DNA from: CAYVZU01 sp964455935
GTDB taxonomy: Bacteria > Fibrobacterota > CAYVZU01
Assembly (NCBI GenBank): GCA_964455935.1
Contig: CAYVZU010000010.1
Span: forward strand, 1-52,275
DNA: 52,275 bases
Direction: 5' to 3'
Shown here: positions 7,882-15,331 of the stretch, piece by piece
Layout: every line of letters begins with the position of its first letter
Numbering within the stretch: the stretch's first letter is position 1
Position numbers and translations under genes: made by a program
Notes under the pieces: generated by a model
What the model saw: the letters and a program-made list of their open reading frames with translations, nothing else
What the model was told of the DNA's origin: nothing
Databases searched by the model: none

Positions 7882-9660
7882 TTATCGCACCATCTCCGCC
7901 ACCGGCCGGATCGCGTCGGCCAGAATCATCAGCCCGAAGGCGGCTAGCGAAACCGCGCTGATGAGCAGGTCCGCCATCGGCTTAAGATCGGTGAACCGAT
8001 CCAGTTTTTCCTTGTGGTCCAGGACCAGAAGGATCCAGAGCACAGCCGGCAGTCCCACCAGCATCCAGGCGTGCGGGGACAAAAACCCCAGCAAAATTCC
8101 GGAGACCAGGGCCGCCAGCACAAACGAGTTGAGAATGTTGGCCACCCGCCAGGTCTTGCGCCGTCCCAAATGAATGGGAATGGTTTCGCGGCCCACAAAC
8201 AGGTCCCTCTGCAAATCCTGCAGATCGTGCAATAGTGCATGCAGAAACGATACCGCAGCAACGATCATCCCCACCCAGACCGCTTTGAGAACCGGGACGG
8301 AATGCGGTGGAGCACTTAACAGTGGTAGCAGAACAATCACCGAGGTCCATCCAAGGGAAATGCCCAGGTCTTTCGAGAGCGGGATGTCCTTGATCCGTTC
8401 GCGCCGGATCGCCCGCGCCAGCCGGCGGGGGAAGATGCGGAGGTTGTATACGATGCCGGCCGCTTCGCAAAAGGCCACGAAGAGAATGGAGGAAAAATTC
8501 AGGCGAAACGCTAGCAGAAACGCCGAAAGCAGGGCGCCCACGGCCATTGCAATATAGACCCGGCGAAAACGGTTGATAGGCTCGCGTTTAAAGATCTCCT
8601 GAAGCTGGTTTGCCTCGATGTTGGTAAGGTGGTTGAGCGCATACATGGCCAGGATGTAACTGAAGACAATCCAAAGGTGCGCCGGCCGCAGAAGCGGCAC
8701 GCCCGCGGCGCTCCACACAGCCAGGGCCAAAACCGCTGCCGTGAACCCCAGGCCCAGATAGGCGCTGGAGAGAAGCTCGGTGCCGCGCACGATCCAACGA
8801 AGAATCCGGGATCGGTTTTCATAATCCATTTTTTTCAGGTGGACGGCCACGCGCCGGATCATCCACGTGGGCGTCGAGGCGCCGGCCGCAACCAGAACCG
8901 TCTTTTTACCCTTGAGAATGTCGGGCGGAAGCTCGCTCTCGTCTTCGATCGACATTGCCTGCGAACCCGCCTTTCGGGCGACCTCCACCAGCCGCTGGGT
9001 GTTGGCGCTGCTTTTGCCGCCCACGACAAGCGTGAGATCGGAGCGGGCCGCCAGCGCAATGATTTCCGACTGCCGGTCCTCGGTGGCGCGGCAGATTGTA
9101 TCATAGACGCTCGCATTGGGATATAAGGCCCGCATGCGATCCGCAATTTCCTTGAATTGGGCCACGGACTGGGTCGTTTGCGCAACCAGGCAGGGGTTGC
9201 GCAGCGCGGGCAGAGCGTCCAACTCGGCAACCGAACTGATGACGCAAGCTTTTCCGTTGGCGCTGCCCTCAAGCCCCGTTACCTCGGCATGCCCCTGGTC
9301 ACCCGCGATCACGATGTCATCACCCTGGCCGGAATGCTTTTGGATGATGCGATGAATGCGGGCCACATGCGGACACGTCGCATCCAGAATCTCGACGCCC
9401 TTGGCTCTAAGCGCCTTGATTATGCCGGGCGGCACGCCATGGGCACGGATGATCACTTTGCCCTTCTCGACCCCATCCGGTGAGGGGATCGCGCGGATGC
9501 CCCGCTTTTCAAGAAGGTCCACGATCTGTGGGTTGTGGATGAGGGCGCCCAGAGTTTGAAGACGGCCTTTATATTTTTTGCTTTCCTCCAAGGTAAGATT
9601 CACCGCGCGGCGCACGCCCATGCAAAAACCGGCCTGGGAAGCAATTCGGATTTGGACCAT
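7882..9660 (-). CDS. ispH: IspH (HMBPP reductase) fused to a UbiA-type prenyltransferase domain
   Basis: A 592-residue fusion. Residues 1-275 are IspH, the [4Fe-4S] enzyme that makes IPP and DMAPP from HMBPP in the MEP pathway. The cluster cysteines Cys13, Cys96 and Cys190 are present, with His42, His74, His124 and Glu126 in the expected places. Residues from about 285 form a multi-helix membrane domain of the UbiA superfamily. Its second Asp motif is intact (HDLQDLQRD, 478-486), but the first reads NHLTNIEANQ (343-352) and lacks the usual NDxxD acids. The fusion could bring isoprenoid supply to a membrane prenyl transfer step. Whether the UbiA half is active is unclear. Confidence 0.88.
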   Translation of the reverse strand: MVQIRIASQAGFCMGVRRAVNLTLEESKKYKGRLQTLGALIHNPQIVDLLEKRGIRAIPSPDGVEKGKVIIRAHGVPPGIIKALRAKGVEILDATCPHVARIHRIIQKHSGQGDDIVIAGDQGHAEVTGLEGSANGKACVISSVAELDALPALRNPCLVAQTTQSVAQFKEIADRMRALYPNASVYDTICRATEDRQSEIIALAARSDLTLVVGGKSSANTQRLVEVARKAGSQAMSIEDESELPPDILKGKKTVLVAAGASTPTWMIRRVAVHLKKMDYENRSRILRWIVRGTELLSSAYLGLGFTAAVLALAVWSAAGVPLLRPAHLWIVFSYILAMYALNHLTNIEANQLQEIFKREPINRFRRVYIAMAVGALLSAFLLAFRLNFSSILFVAFCEAAGIVYNLRIFPRRLARAIRRERIKDIPLSKDLGISLGWTSVIVLLPLLSAPPHSVPVLKAVWVGMIVAAVSFLHALLHDLQDLQRDLFVGRETIPIHLGRRKTWRVANILNSFVLAALVSGILLGFLSPHAWMLVGLPAVLWILLVLDHKEKLDRFTDLKPMADLLISAVSLAAFGLMILADAIRPVAEMVR

Positions 9661-9701
9661 GCCAGGAAAATACTCTTAGGGATAGAACAGGGAATACAGG
9701 T

Positions 9702-9740
9702 ATTCACCACGGAGATAGGATTGAGCGAAATAACGAAGAG
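9702..9740 (+). repeat. short relic matching the head of the 15.1-kb GxxExxY remnant
   Basis: ATTCACCACGGAG, then GGATTGA.CGAAAT, matches the sequence at the start of the GxxExxY-family remnant at 15075-15130, with the interval shortened. It sits in the 246-base gap between ispH-ubiA and the response regulator gene. Nothing else is recognisable in that gap. Confidence 0.35.
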
Positions 9741-9906
9741 ATATTGAAAAATAGCCTAGTCTTGATCGGTGGTGTTGCCGGCAAAATACTATGAAGCAGC
9801 TCTTCTCGGTGTCCTCTATGTCATTATGGTGAATAATACGGAATTTGGAGCGGCAGGAAATGTCTTTGTCTTTCACTACAACTCACGAATTCCGTCCCAC
9901 AACCGC

Positions 9907-10317
9907 TTACGGCGCCCGGTTCAGGGTAAGCCAATAATGGACAATCATGTCCACTTCCTTCACGAAGTCGCCGAAGTCCAGGCTTTTTCGCACGTAGCTG
10001 TTGGCGCCAAGTTGGTGGACGCGCTCAATATCCGATGCGAGGTCGGAAGAGGTAAGAACGACCACCGGAACGTAGCGGGTGTTGAGGCTCTGGCGGATGC
10101 GGTTCAGCACGTCAGCGCCATCCAGACCCGGCAGTTTCAAATCCAAAAGTATCAGATCGAAACGAGCATTGGGCGCATCCAGAATGTCCAGGGCTTTTTC
10201 GCCATCTTCCGCAAACCGGAGATCGATGGCCAAAGGGCTTCTGCGAAGCGCTAGAGCCGTCAGGGCCGTATCGTCTTGATTGTCTTCGACCAGCAGAACG
10301 ACTTTACCTTCTGGCAT
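9907..10317 (-). CDS. single-domain response regulator (Rcp1/CheY-like)
   Basis: A 136-residue receiver domain with no output domain. VLLVEDNQDD gives the acidic pocket, LILLDLKLPG the phospho-accepting Asp, VVVLTSSD the switch Thr/Ser, and YVRKSL the conserved Lys. The form ARFDLILLDLKLPGLDGADV with ALRRSPLAIDL is like Rcp1-type regulators that pair with PAS or phytochrome kinases. It lies 12 bases after the kinase gene on the same strand, so the two form an operon. All key residues are intact, unlike those of the partner kinase. It probably passes phosphate on or binds another protein. Confidence 0.88.
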   Translation of the reverse strand: MPEGKVVLLVEDNQDDTALTALALRRSPLAIDLRFAEDGEKALDILDAPNARFDLILLDLKLPGLDGADVLNRIRQSLNTRYVPVVVLTSSDLASDIERVHQLGANSYVRKSLDFGDFVKEVDMIVHYWLTLNRAP

Positions 10318-10329
10318 TCGCGCTCCTCT

Positions 10330-11487
10330 CTATAGAAGAAAATAGAATGTCGCGCCCTGGCCCGGCACAGACTCGGCCCGTACGTGGCCGCCGTGGCGCT
10401 CCACAATGCTGCGGACAATGGCCAAGCCGATTCCCGTTCCCGGAAAGTCCTTTTCCGGATGAAGCCGGCCAAAGGGCTTAAACAACAGGTCTGCCCGATC
10501 GGCGGGGAAACCAACGCCATTGTCGCGGACCCAGCATAGCGTGCGATTCTTCTCTGGCCGGCAGCCGAGTTCAATACGGGCTTCGGGCCGCGGTGCCGTA
10601 AACTTCCAGGCATTGCTCAGAAGATTCTCCAGAACGCTGCGCATCATGGCCGGATCGGCGCCGACCGCAATTCCGTCCTGAATGGCGATCTGCGCCTTGC
10701 GCTGCGGCTTGGCGCCGCGGAGTTCGCCTGCAATCGAACGGGCCATTGCGCTCAAATCCGTTGGCGCTCTTCGAATGGACCGCCGGGTCGCGTGCGAAAG
10801 GCTGAGAAGGTCATCGATCAGCTGCCCCAGTTTCTTGCCCGAGACGACAATCCGGCGCAGATAATCCCGTCCCGCTTCATCCAGAACCGTTCCGTAGTTC
10901 TCCTGAAGGATTTGACTGAAGCCGGTCATGGCGCGCAGGGGTGCCCGCAAATCGCGCGAGACCGAGTATGCGAACATCTCCAACTCGCGGTTGGCCAGCG
11001 TCAATTCAGCCGTGCGCTGCTCTAGGTATTCATTCAGGTCCCGTATCTGCTGCTCTTTTTCCTTGCGTTCGGTTATGTCAATGCCGGTTGCGATATATAG
11101 CTTTTCATTGCAGGCTGCGTCCCGAACCACCGAAATCGTCCACCGGATAAACCGGCGCGTCCCATCTTTGGCCACCAAGTGCCCTTCGTATTCACTGGCC
11201 ACGGAGGCATCCCTGAACTTCTGCGCCCGCTCCGCCAGATTCGATTGCTCGTCCGGGGGAATCAGGATCTCCCAATAGGGCTTGTCCCTGAGTTCGTGAA
11301 GGGCATATCCCAACATCCGCTCGCAGGCTTTATTGAATATCAGCAGGCGGCCATTTTCTCCCGCCACCGCAACCAAGCCAGCCGTGGTGTCCAGAATCGT
11401 GGGAATGAGGCGGCTGCCAACCTCATCAACGACCGGAGCAAGATTGTCTCCGCCGGAATCCGGCCGGCTGTCCTTATTCGTGCTCAG
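10330..11487 (-). CDS. PAS-sensor histidine-kinase homologue with Arg replacing the phospho-accepting His
   Basis: A 385-residue protein with a PAS/PAC domain (about 28-155, ending YIATGIDITERK), a short coiled coil, a HisKA-like dimerisation helix and an HATPase domain with NLLSNAWKF, DNGVGF and GTGIGLAIV. The H-box reads AYSVSRDLRAPLRAM: residue 178 is Arg (CGC, minus-strand codon 10956-10954) where relatives have His. The start is probably CTG at 11487, because AAGGAG lies 5 bases upstream (11498-11493), the PAS domain then begins complete (LIPTILDTTAGLVAV), and an in-frame stop lies just beyond. The TTG at 11376 would cut the PAS domain. No membrane helix. Either a pseudokinase or a sequencing or recent mutation. 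Confidence 0.82.
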   Translation of the reverse strand: MSTNKDSRPDSGGDNLAPVVDEVGSRLIPTILDTTAGLVAVAGENGRLLIFNKACERMLGYALHELRDKPYWEILIPPDEQSNLAERAQKFRDASVASEYEGHLVAKDGTRRFIRWTISVVRDAACNEKLYIATGIDITERKEKEQQIRDLNEYLEQRTAELTLANRELEMFAYSVSRDLRAPLRAMTGFSQILQENYGTVLDEAGRDYLRRIVVSGKKLGQLIDDLLSLSHATRRSIRRAPTDLSAMARSIAGELRGAKPQRKAQIAIQDGIAVGADPAMMRSVLENLLSNAWKFTAPRPEARIELGCRPEKNRTLCWVRDNGVGFPADRADLLFKPFGRLHPEKDFPGTGIGLAIVRSIVERHGGHVRAESVPGQGATFYFLL

Positions 11488-11606
11488 ATCTGCTCCTTAT
11501 TTGCGACCCATGAAGTTACAAAAATGTATGCGCTCAAGTCGAGAGATTTATGGGTTCTGCCGGGAAAGCGGATGCCAATTTGCCATAGGCCCTGCACGGT
11601 CATGGG

Positions 11607-11635
11607 TTGAAACGCACCGGCTCACATTCTATATT
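11607..11635 (+). promoter_or_regulatory. sigma70-type promoter of hppA
   Basis: TTGAAA (11607-11612), a 17-base spacer, then TATATT (11630-11635). The predicted transcript starts near 11642, and an AGAGGAGG ribosome site (11674-11681) precedes the ATG at 11687. Confidence 0.65.
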
Positions 11636-11686
11636 GAGATCGCAAAAAACCGGATCAGAATTTCTTTCCTAAAAGAGGAGGTCTGC

Positions 11687-13753
11687 ATGGATCGTTTGGC
11701 CATGCTGGCGCCCTGGATGGGAGTGATCGGCGGCGTAGTCATCATTGCGATCTACGCTTTCGTCTCCCGGCAGGATGCCGGCAATGAAAAAATGCAAGGA
11801 ATTGCGGCCCAGATTCGCGAGGGCGCAATGGCCTACATGCGTCGTCAATTCATGTATGTGTTCGGCTTCATTGTGGTCGTCTTCATTCTTCTGGCTGTTT
11901 TTCTGAAGCAGCCGGGAATTGATGGATTCGGACTAAAAACGGCCATTGCCTATGCCTTGGGCGGCCTCAGTTCCATGTTGTGCGGAATCATTGGCATGTC
12001 GGCCTCCACCAAAGCCAATGTACGCACCGCGGCCGCGGCCAACCGAAGCGGCATGGCCAAGGCTTTGAGCATGGCCTTTAACGGCGGCGCCATTATGGGA
12101 TTGGCTGTGGCCAGCATCGGCCTCATCTGTTTTGGCGGTCTTTATTATTTCATTATGAAGCGCTATGGCGGCGATATGACGTATTTGGCAATCCTGAATG
12201 GATTTGCCATGGGTGCCAGCTCGATCGCGCTGTTCATGCGCGTGGGCGGTGGCATCTACACCAAATCGGCTGACGTGGGCGCCGACCTTGTTGGCAAAGT
12301 GGAAGCCGGAATTCCGGAAGACGATCCGCGCAACCCGGCCGTGATTGCCGATAATGTGGGCGACAATGTGGGCGATGTTGCCGGTATGGGCGCCGATCTC
12401 TACGAGAGTTACGTGGGAAGTGTCGTGGCCACAATCGCGCTGGCTGCAACCACCGCCACCACCGCAGCCGTTTCCGGAGCCGCAATTGAAGCGAGCCGGG
12501 CTTCCTTCGCCGTATTTCCCATTGGTATCGCAGCCGTGGGCCTCATTGGAAGCCTGGTGGCTGTTGCTTCCATCAAGATTCTTCAGAGGCTCAATCCGCC
12601 GCTGGCCCTGCGGCTTTCGTCCTGGATTGCCGCCGCGGTCATGATTGGGCTGACCTATGTCATGGCCTCGAAGCTGGGAATTGAGTCCCGGTTTGCCAAC
12701 GCGGTGACGGCAGGATGCATTATTGGCATCGCAATTGGAATTCTTTCGGAATATTACACCTCGGCCAAGCCCGTGCGCGATATCGCTGAATCGAGCAAGA
12801 CCGGGCCGGCTACCGTAATTATCAATGGTCTGGCCATTGGAATGCAGTCCATTATTCTTCCGGTGATCGGAATCTGCCTGGCCATGGGACTGAGCTATAA
12901 ATTTGCCGGAATGTATGGCGTTGCGTTAGCGGCCGTTGGCATGCTGGGAACGATTGGCGTGACCATGGCGGTTGACGCCTATGGACCAATCGCCGACAAT
13001 GCCGGCGGGATCAGCGAGATGAGCGGGCTGGGCGAAGGCACCCGCAAGATCACCGACAGCCTCGATTCGCTGGGCAACACGACGGCGGCCATTGGCAAAG
13101 GCTTTGCCATTGGCTCGGCCGCTCTTACGGCTTTGGCCCTGTATGCGGCCTACGCGCTGGCCGCGGGCGTCAAGGTGATCGATTTGACCAATCCGCGGGT
13201 TGTGATCGGCACGTTTCTGGGCGGACTCATGCCTTTCTTCGTTGCTTCAAGCACCATGCGCGCCGTGGGAACCGCGGCTTTTGCGATGGTCGAGGAAGTA
13301 CGCCGCCAATTCCGGGAGATCGCGGGCCTCATGGAAGGGACCGGCAAGCCCGATACGCGTCGCTGCGTTGACATTGCCACCAAAGCGGCAATCGGCAAAA
13401 TGATCATCCCCGGCCTTTCGGCTGTGGTATTTCCCGTGCTCATCGGCTTCGGCCTGGGTAAAGAAGCGCTTGGCGGAGCTCTGGGCGGCGCCACGGTTGT
13501 GGGTGTTTCGCTTGCGCTGATGATGGCCAATGCCGGCGGGGCCTGGGACAATGCCAAGAAATACATCGAGGCTGGAAATCTAACCGGTTTCGGCAAGAAA
13601 AGCGATCCGCACAAAGCGGCCGTCGTGGGCGACACGGTGGGCGATCCGTTCAAGGACACGTCGGGTCCCAGCATGAACATCCTCATCAAGCTGATGTCCG
13701 TGGTTTCGCTGGTTCTGGCGCCGTTGCTGCGCAACGCCGCGTCGATTTTTTAG
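11687..13753 (+). CDS. hppA: membrane-bound ion-pumping pyrophosphatase, K+-dependent type
   Basis: A 688-residue integral membrane protein that couples pyrophosphate hydrolysis to export of H+ or Na+. The substrate site is ADLVGKVEAGIPEDDPRNPA followed by DNVGDNVGDVAGMGADLYES. A second Asp-rich face near the C-terminus reads GDTVGDPFKDTSGP. GNTTAAIGKG has Ala at the position where K+-independent enzymes have Lys, so this is the K+-stimulated type; the pumped ion is not decided. About 16 hydrophobic segments are expected for the family. The ATG at 11687 follows AGAGGAGG; the reading frame stays open upstream to 11333, but that stretch does not resemble the family. A terminator hairpin follows. 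Confidence 0.95.
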   Translation: MDRLAMLAPWMGVIGGVVIIAIYAFVSRQDAGNEKMQGIAAQIREGAMAYMRRQFMYVFGFIVVVFILLAVFLKQPGIDGFGLKTAIAYALGGLSSMLCGIIGMSASTKANVRTAAAANRSGMAKALSMAFNGGAIMGLAVASIGLICFGGLYYFIMKRYGGDMTYLAILNGFAMGASSIALFMRVGGGIYTKSADVGADLVGKVEAGIPEDDPRNPAVIADNVGDNVGDVAGMGADLYESYVGSVVATIALAATTATTAAVSGAAIEASRASFAVFPIGIAAVGLIGSLVAVASIKILQRLNPPLALRLSSWIAAAVMIGLTYVMASKLGIESRFANAVTAGCIIGIAIGILSEYYTSAKPVRDIAESSKTGPATVIINGLAIGMQSIILPVIGICLAMGLSYKFAGMYGVALAAVGMLGTIGVTMAVDAYGPIADNAGGISEMSGLGEGTRKITDSLDSLGNTTAAIGKGFAIGSAALTALALYAAYALAAGVKVIDLTNPRVVIGTFLGGLMPFFVASSTMRAVGTAAFAMVEEVRRQFREIAGLMEGTGKPDTRRCVDIATKAAIGKMIIPGLSAVVFPVLIGFGLGKEALGGALGGATVVGVSLALMMANAGGAWDNAKKYIEAGNLTGFGKKSDPHKAAVVGDTVGDPFKDTSGPSMNILIKLMSVVSLVLAPLLRNAASIF

Positions 13754-13790
13754 CGTCTCAACCGCATTGTGCGGGTTGACAAAATGCAAA

Positions 13791-13819
13791 TGGGCCGGTC
13801 CTAGACCGGCCCATTGCTT
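13791..13819 (+). terminator. intrinsic terminator of hppA
   Basis: Stem TGGGCCGGTC (13791-13800), loop CTA, stem GACCGGCCCA (13804-13813), then TTGCTTTTT. It lies 38 bases after the hppA stop. Confidence 0.85.
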
Positions 13820-13836
13820 TTTCGGCGAACTATTCA

Positions 13837-13890
13837 CGTTTCTTAGAAGGAGCTTGAAACCACTGAGATCACAGAGGGAAAACGAGAGAA
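13837..13890. repeat. decayed fragment of the 210-bp palindromic repeat, copy C
   Basis: CTATTCACGTTTCT, then CTTGAAACCACTGAG and ATCACAGAGGGAAAA, match the right end of copy A (7609-7822) read in reverse. Only one arm is recognisable. Confidence 0.5.
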
Positions 13891-13983
13891 AACCTGTTCT
13901 TCATCCGGCCTTTGGCTTACATTCTGTGATTGGTTTTTGCCATGGGCTACTGCGTACTCTCAGCTATCGAAGGCACAAAATAA

Positions 13984-14016
13984 AAAACGGAAAAATGGTT
14001 CGCATTTTTCCGTTTT
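13984..14016. terminator. perfect 14-bp hairpin between converging genes
   Basis: AAAACGGAAAAATG (13984-13997), loop GTTCG, CATTTTTCCGTTTT (14003-14016). T-runs lie within and after the stem on either strand, so it may stop both hppA read-through and the minus-strand lysine-rich gene that ends at 14038. Confidence 0.75.
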
Positions 14017-14037
14017 GTTCTTAAGAATCCGCGCGGC

Positions 14038-14112
14038 TTACTTCTTTTTTTTCTTCGCTACCGCTTTCTTCTTCGCTACGGGTTTCTTCGCTGCTTTTTT
14101 CTTTGCTGCCAT
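14038..14112 (-). CDS. 24-residue lysine-rich, histone H1-like small protein
   Basis: An ATG at 14112 opens a 24-codon gene made almost only of Lys, Ala, Val and Pro: it begins MAAKKKAAKKPVAKKK and ends in a run of five Lys. AAGGAGG (14131-14125) is an ideal ribosome site, and a near-consensus promoter lies 130 bases upstream. Such KAAK/KKPV repeats are like the tails of bacterial H1/Hc1-type DNA-binding proteins, so nucleic-acid compaction is a reasonable guess. It could instead be a ribosome-associated or polyamine-like peptide. It is followed by a strong hairpin terminator, so it is a single-gene transcript. Its shortness makes it easy for gene finders to miss. Confidence 0.7.
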   Translation of the reverse strand: MAAKKKAAKKPVAKKKAVAKKKKK

Positions 14113-14146
14113 CCTAGACCTCACCTCCTTCAGGGCTACTAAATAA

Positions 14147-14173
14147 GAAAGCGGCTCTCAAGAAGCCGCTTTC
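14147..14173 (-). promoter_or_regulatory. leader hairpin (attenuator-like) before the lysine-rich gene
   Basis: GAAAGCGGCT and AGCCGCTTTC form a perfect 10-bp stem around a 7-base loop. On the minus strand it is followed by TTATTTAG, so it could terminate weakly. It lies between the promoter and the lysine-rich gene and begins where a short leader reading frame stops. It might instead terminate read-through from the LOG gene. Confidence 0.5.
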
Positions 14174-14237
14174 AGTCCCAAAACAAAAAATTATGGATGT
14201 TCTTGTTAAAATGCCGCGTCTCTTTTTTGATGATCAT
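14172..14237 (-). CDS. possible 21-residue leader peptide
   Basis: ATG at 14237, only about 4 bases after the predicted transcript start, opens a frame reading MIIKKETRHFNKNIHNFLFW and one more residue. The TGA overlaps the first bases of the hairpin at 14173. No ribosome site is seen, so it would be translated leaderless if at all. The layout (promoter, short frame, stop at a hairpin, gene) is that of attenuation, but chance is a real alternative. Confidence 0.25.
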   Translation of the reverse strand: MIIKKETRHFNKNIHNFLFWD

Positions 14238-14247
14238 TTCATTTAAT

Positions 14248-14276
14248 ATAATAGTCTAATAATAAAAAGTTGTCAA
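14248..14276 (-). promoter_or_regulatory. near-consensus sigma70 promoter for the lysine-rich gene
   Basis: On the minus strand: TTGACA (14276-14271), a 17-base AT-rich spacer, TATTAT (14253-14248). The -35 box is perfect and the -10 has one mismatch. Predicted transcript start is near 14241. This is among the strongest promoters visible in the window. Confidence 0.8.
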
Positions 14277-14340
14277 GAGAAAACTTAACTTTATGCGCTT
14301 ATAACTCAAATCCGGTTCGCGAGGTCATAAAAACGCTCCC

Positions 14341-14994
14341 CTAATTGTTGGGCAATCTGCGGTTAAAATTCACTACATAGTCAACGGCTTCCTCGGCCGA
14401 ATCCGTTTCGAGAAATATATCCAGGTCCTCCGGGCTGATATTGCGTTCGGCAAGCATCACTTCACGCATCCATCGAAGCAAGCCTTTCCAGTAGCGCTTT
14501 CCCATGAACACGATGGGAACCGGATGAATCTTCTTGGTCTGAATCAATGTCAGGCTTTCGAACATTTCGTCCAAGGTACCAAAGCCGCCTGGGAAAAAGA
14601 TGAATCCCTTGGCATAACGGACGAACATAACCTTGCGGACAAAGAAGTAGCGAAATGAAATGGCAATATTCTGGTAGGGATTGGGAACCTGCTCAAACGG
14701 AAGCTGGATGTTGAGGCCGATCGACTTGCCGTGGTTGCCGAACGCTCCCTTGTTGCTGGCCTCCATAATACCAGGCCCGCCTCCGGTAATGATGCTGTAA
14801 CCCCGCAAGCTCAATAGGCGGGAGACCTTCACGGCCAGCTTATAGTATGGATGGCTTTTCTTTGTGCGCGCGGACCCGAAAACGGTCACGCAATTTTCTG
14901 CCTTGGAAAGAGCCTCGAAACCTTCGACAAACTCCCCCATGATGCGGAAAATCCGCCACGTGTCATCTTTTGTGAAATCTTCCATAGGTCGCAT
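14341..14994 (-). CDS. LOG-family protein (nucleotide 5'-monophosphate phosphoribohydrolase-like)
   Basis: A 217-residue Rossmann-fold protein of the LOG family. It has the start VTVFGSART, the nucleotide loop ITGGGPGIMEASNKGA, and the signature PGGFGTLDE with the catalytic Glu. Characterised LOG enzymes release the base from nucleoside monophosphates, for example cytokinin precursors. In most bacteria the natural substrate is unknown. Length is slightly above the usual 190-200 because of an N-terminal helix (DDTWRIFRIMGEFVEGFEAL), as in the TIGR00730-type larger LOGs. The start is either the ATG at 14994 or the one three codons later. It is transcribed alone, with a promoter in the direction of the lysine-rich gene downstream. 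Confidence 0.88.
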   Translation of the reverse strand: MRPMEDFTKDDTWRIFRIMGEFVEGFEALSKAENCVTVFGSARTKKSHPYYKLAVKVSRLLSLRGYSIITGGGPGIMEASNKGAFGNHGKSIGLNIQLPFEQVPNPYQNIAISFRYFFVRKVMFVRYAKGFIFFPGGFGTLDEMFESLTLIQTKKIHPVPIVFMGKRYWKGLLRWMREVMLAERNISPEDLDIFLETDSAEEAVDYVVNFNRRLPNN

Positions 14995-15074
14995 CGCTTC
15001 CTTTCGGTTTGGTCTGAGTTGTACTTCTCCTTAATCTAATTTCAATTTTGTCCGGTATAACCATTTTCATCATT

Positions 15075-15240
15075 ATTCACCACGGAGGCACAAAGGGCAC
15101 GAGGAAGGATTGAACGAAATTGTGAATCGGATGATTGAAGCCGCCATCGAGATTCACAAGGCGTTGCGGCCGAGGTTGCGGGAATCGGCCTATCAAGAGA
15201 GCGTCTGTCGCGAGTTGGCGCTGCGCAATATCACGTCAAG
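15075..15240 (+). pseudogene. truncated GxxExxY-family remnant
   Basis: A TTG at 15110 starts NEIVNRMIEAAIEIHKALRP and continues RLRESAYQESVCRELALRNI, matching the first 43 or so residues of GxxExxY proteins (usual length about 125). The family motif G..E..Y appears as R..ESAY, so the Gly is lost, and similarity stops at about 15240. It is preceded by ACCACGGAGGCACAAAGG, a head sequence often seen in front of this family. The rest of the gap to 15331 has nothing recognisable. Confidence 0.6.
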
Positions 15241-15331
15241 CGACAACGGCCTTCGCCGGCCGTGTGGCTTTTGGGCGCTCCACACGATACGGGAATTATC
15301 CTGTGATCCGGTCCGATTTCCTCGGTACGGA

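Noticed and set aside
11333..11686. Longer hppA reading frame starting at 11333
   Set aside because: The extension does not resemble the family, lies upstream of a good promoter and overlaps the kinase gene; the ATG at 11687 has an excellent ribosome site.
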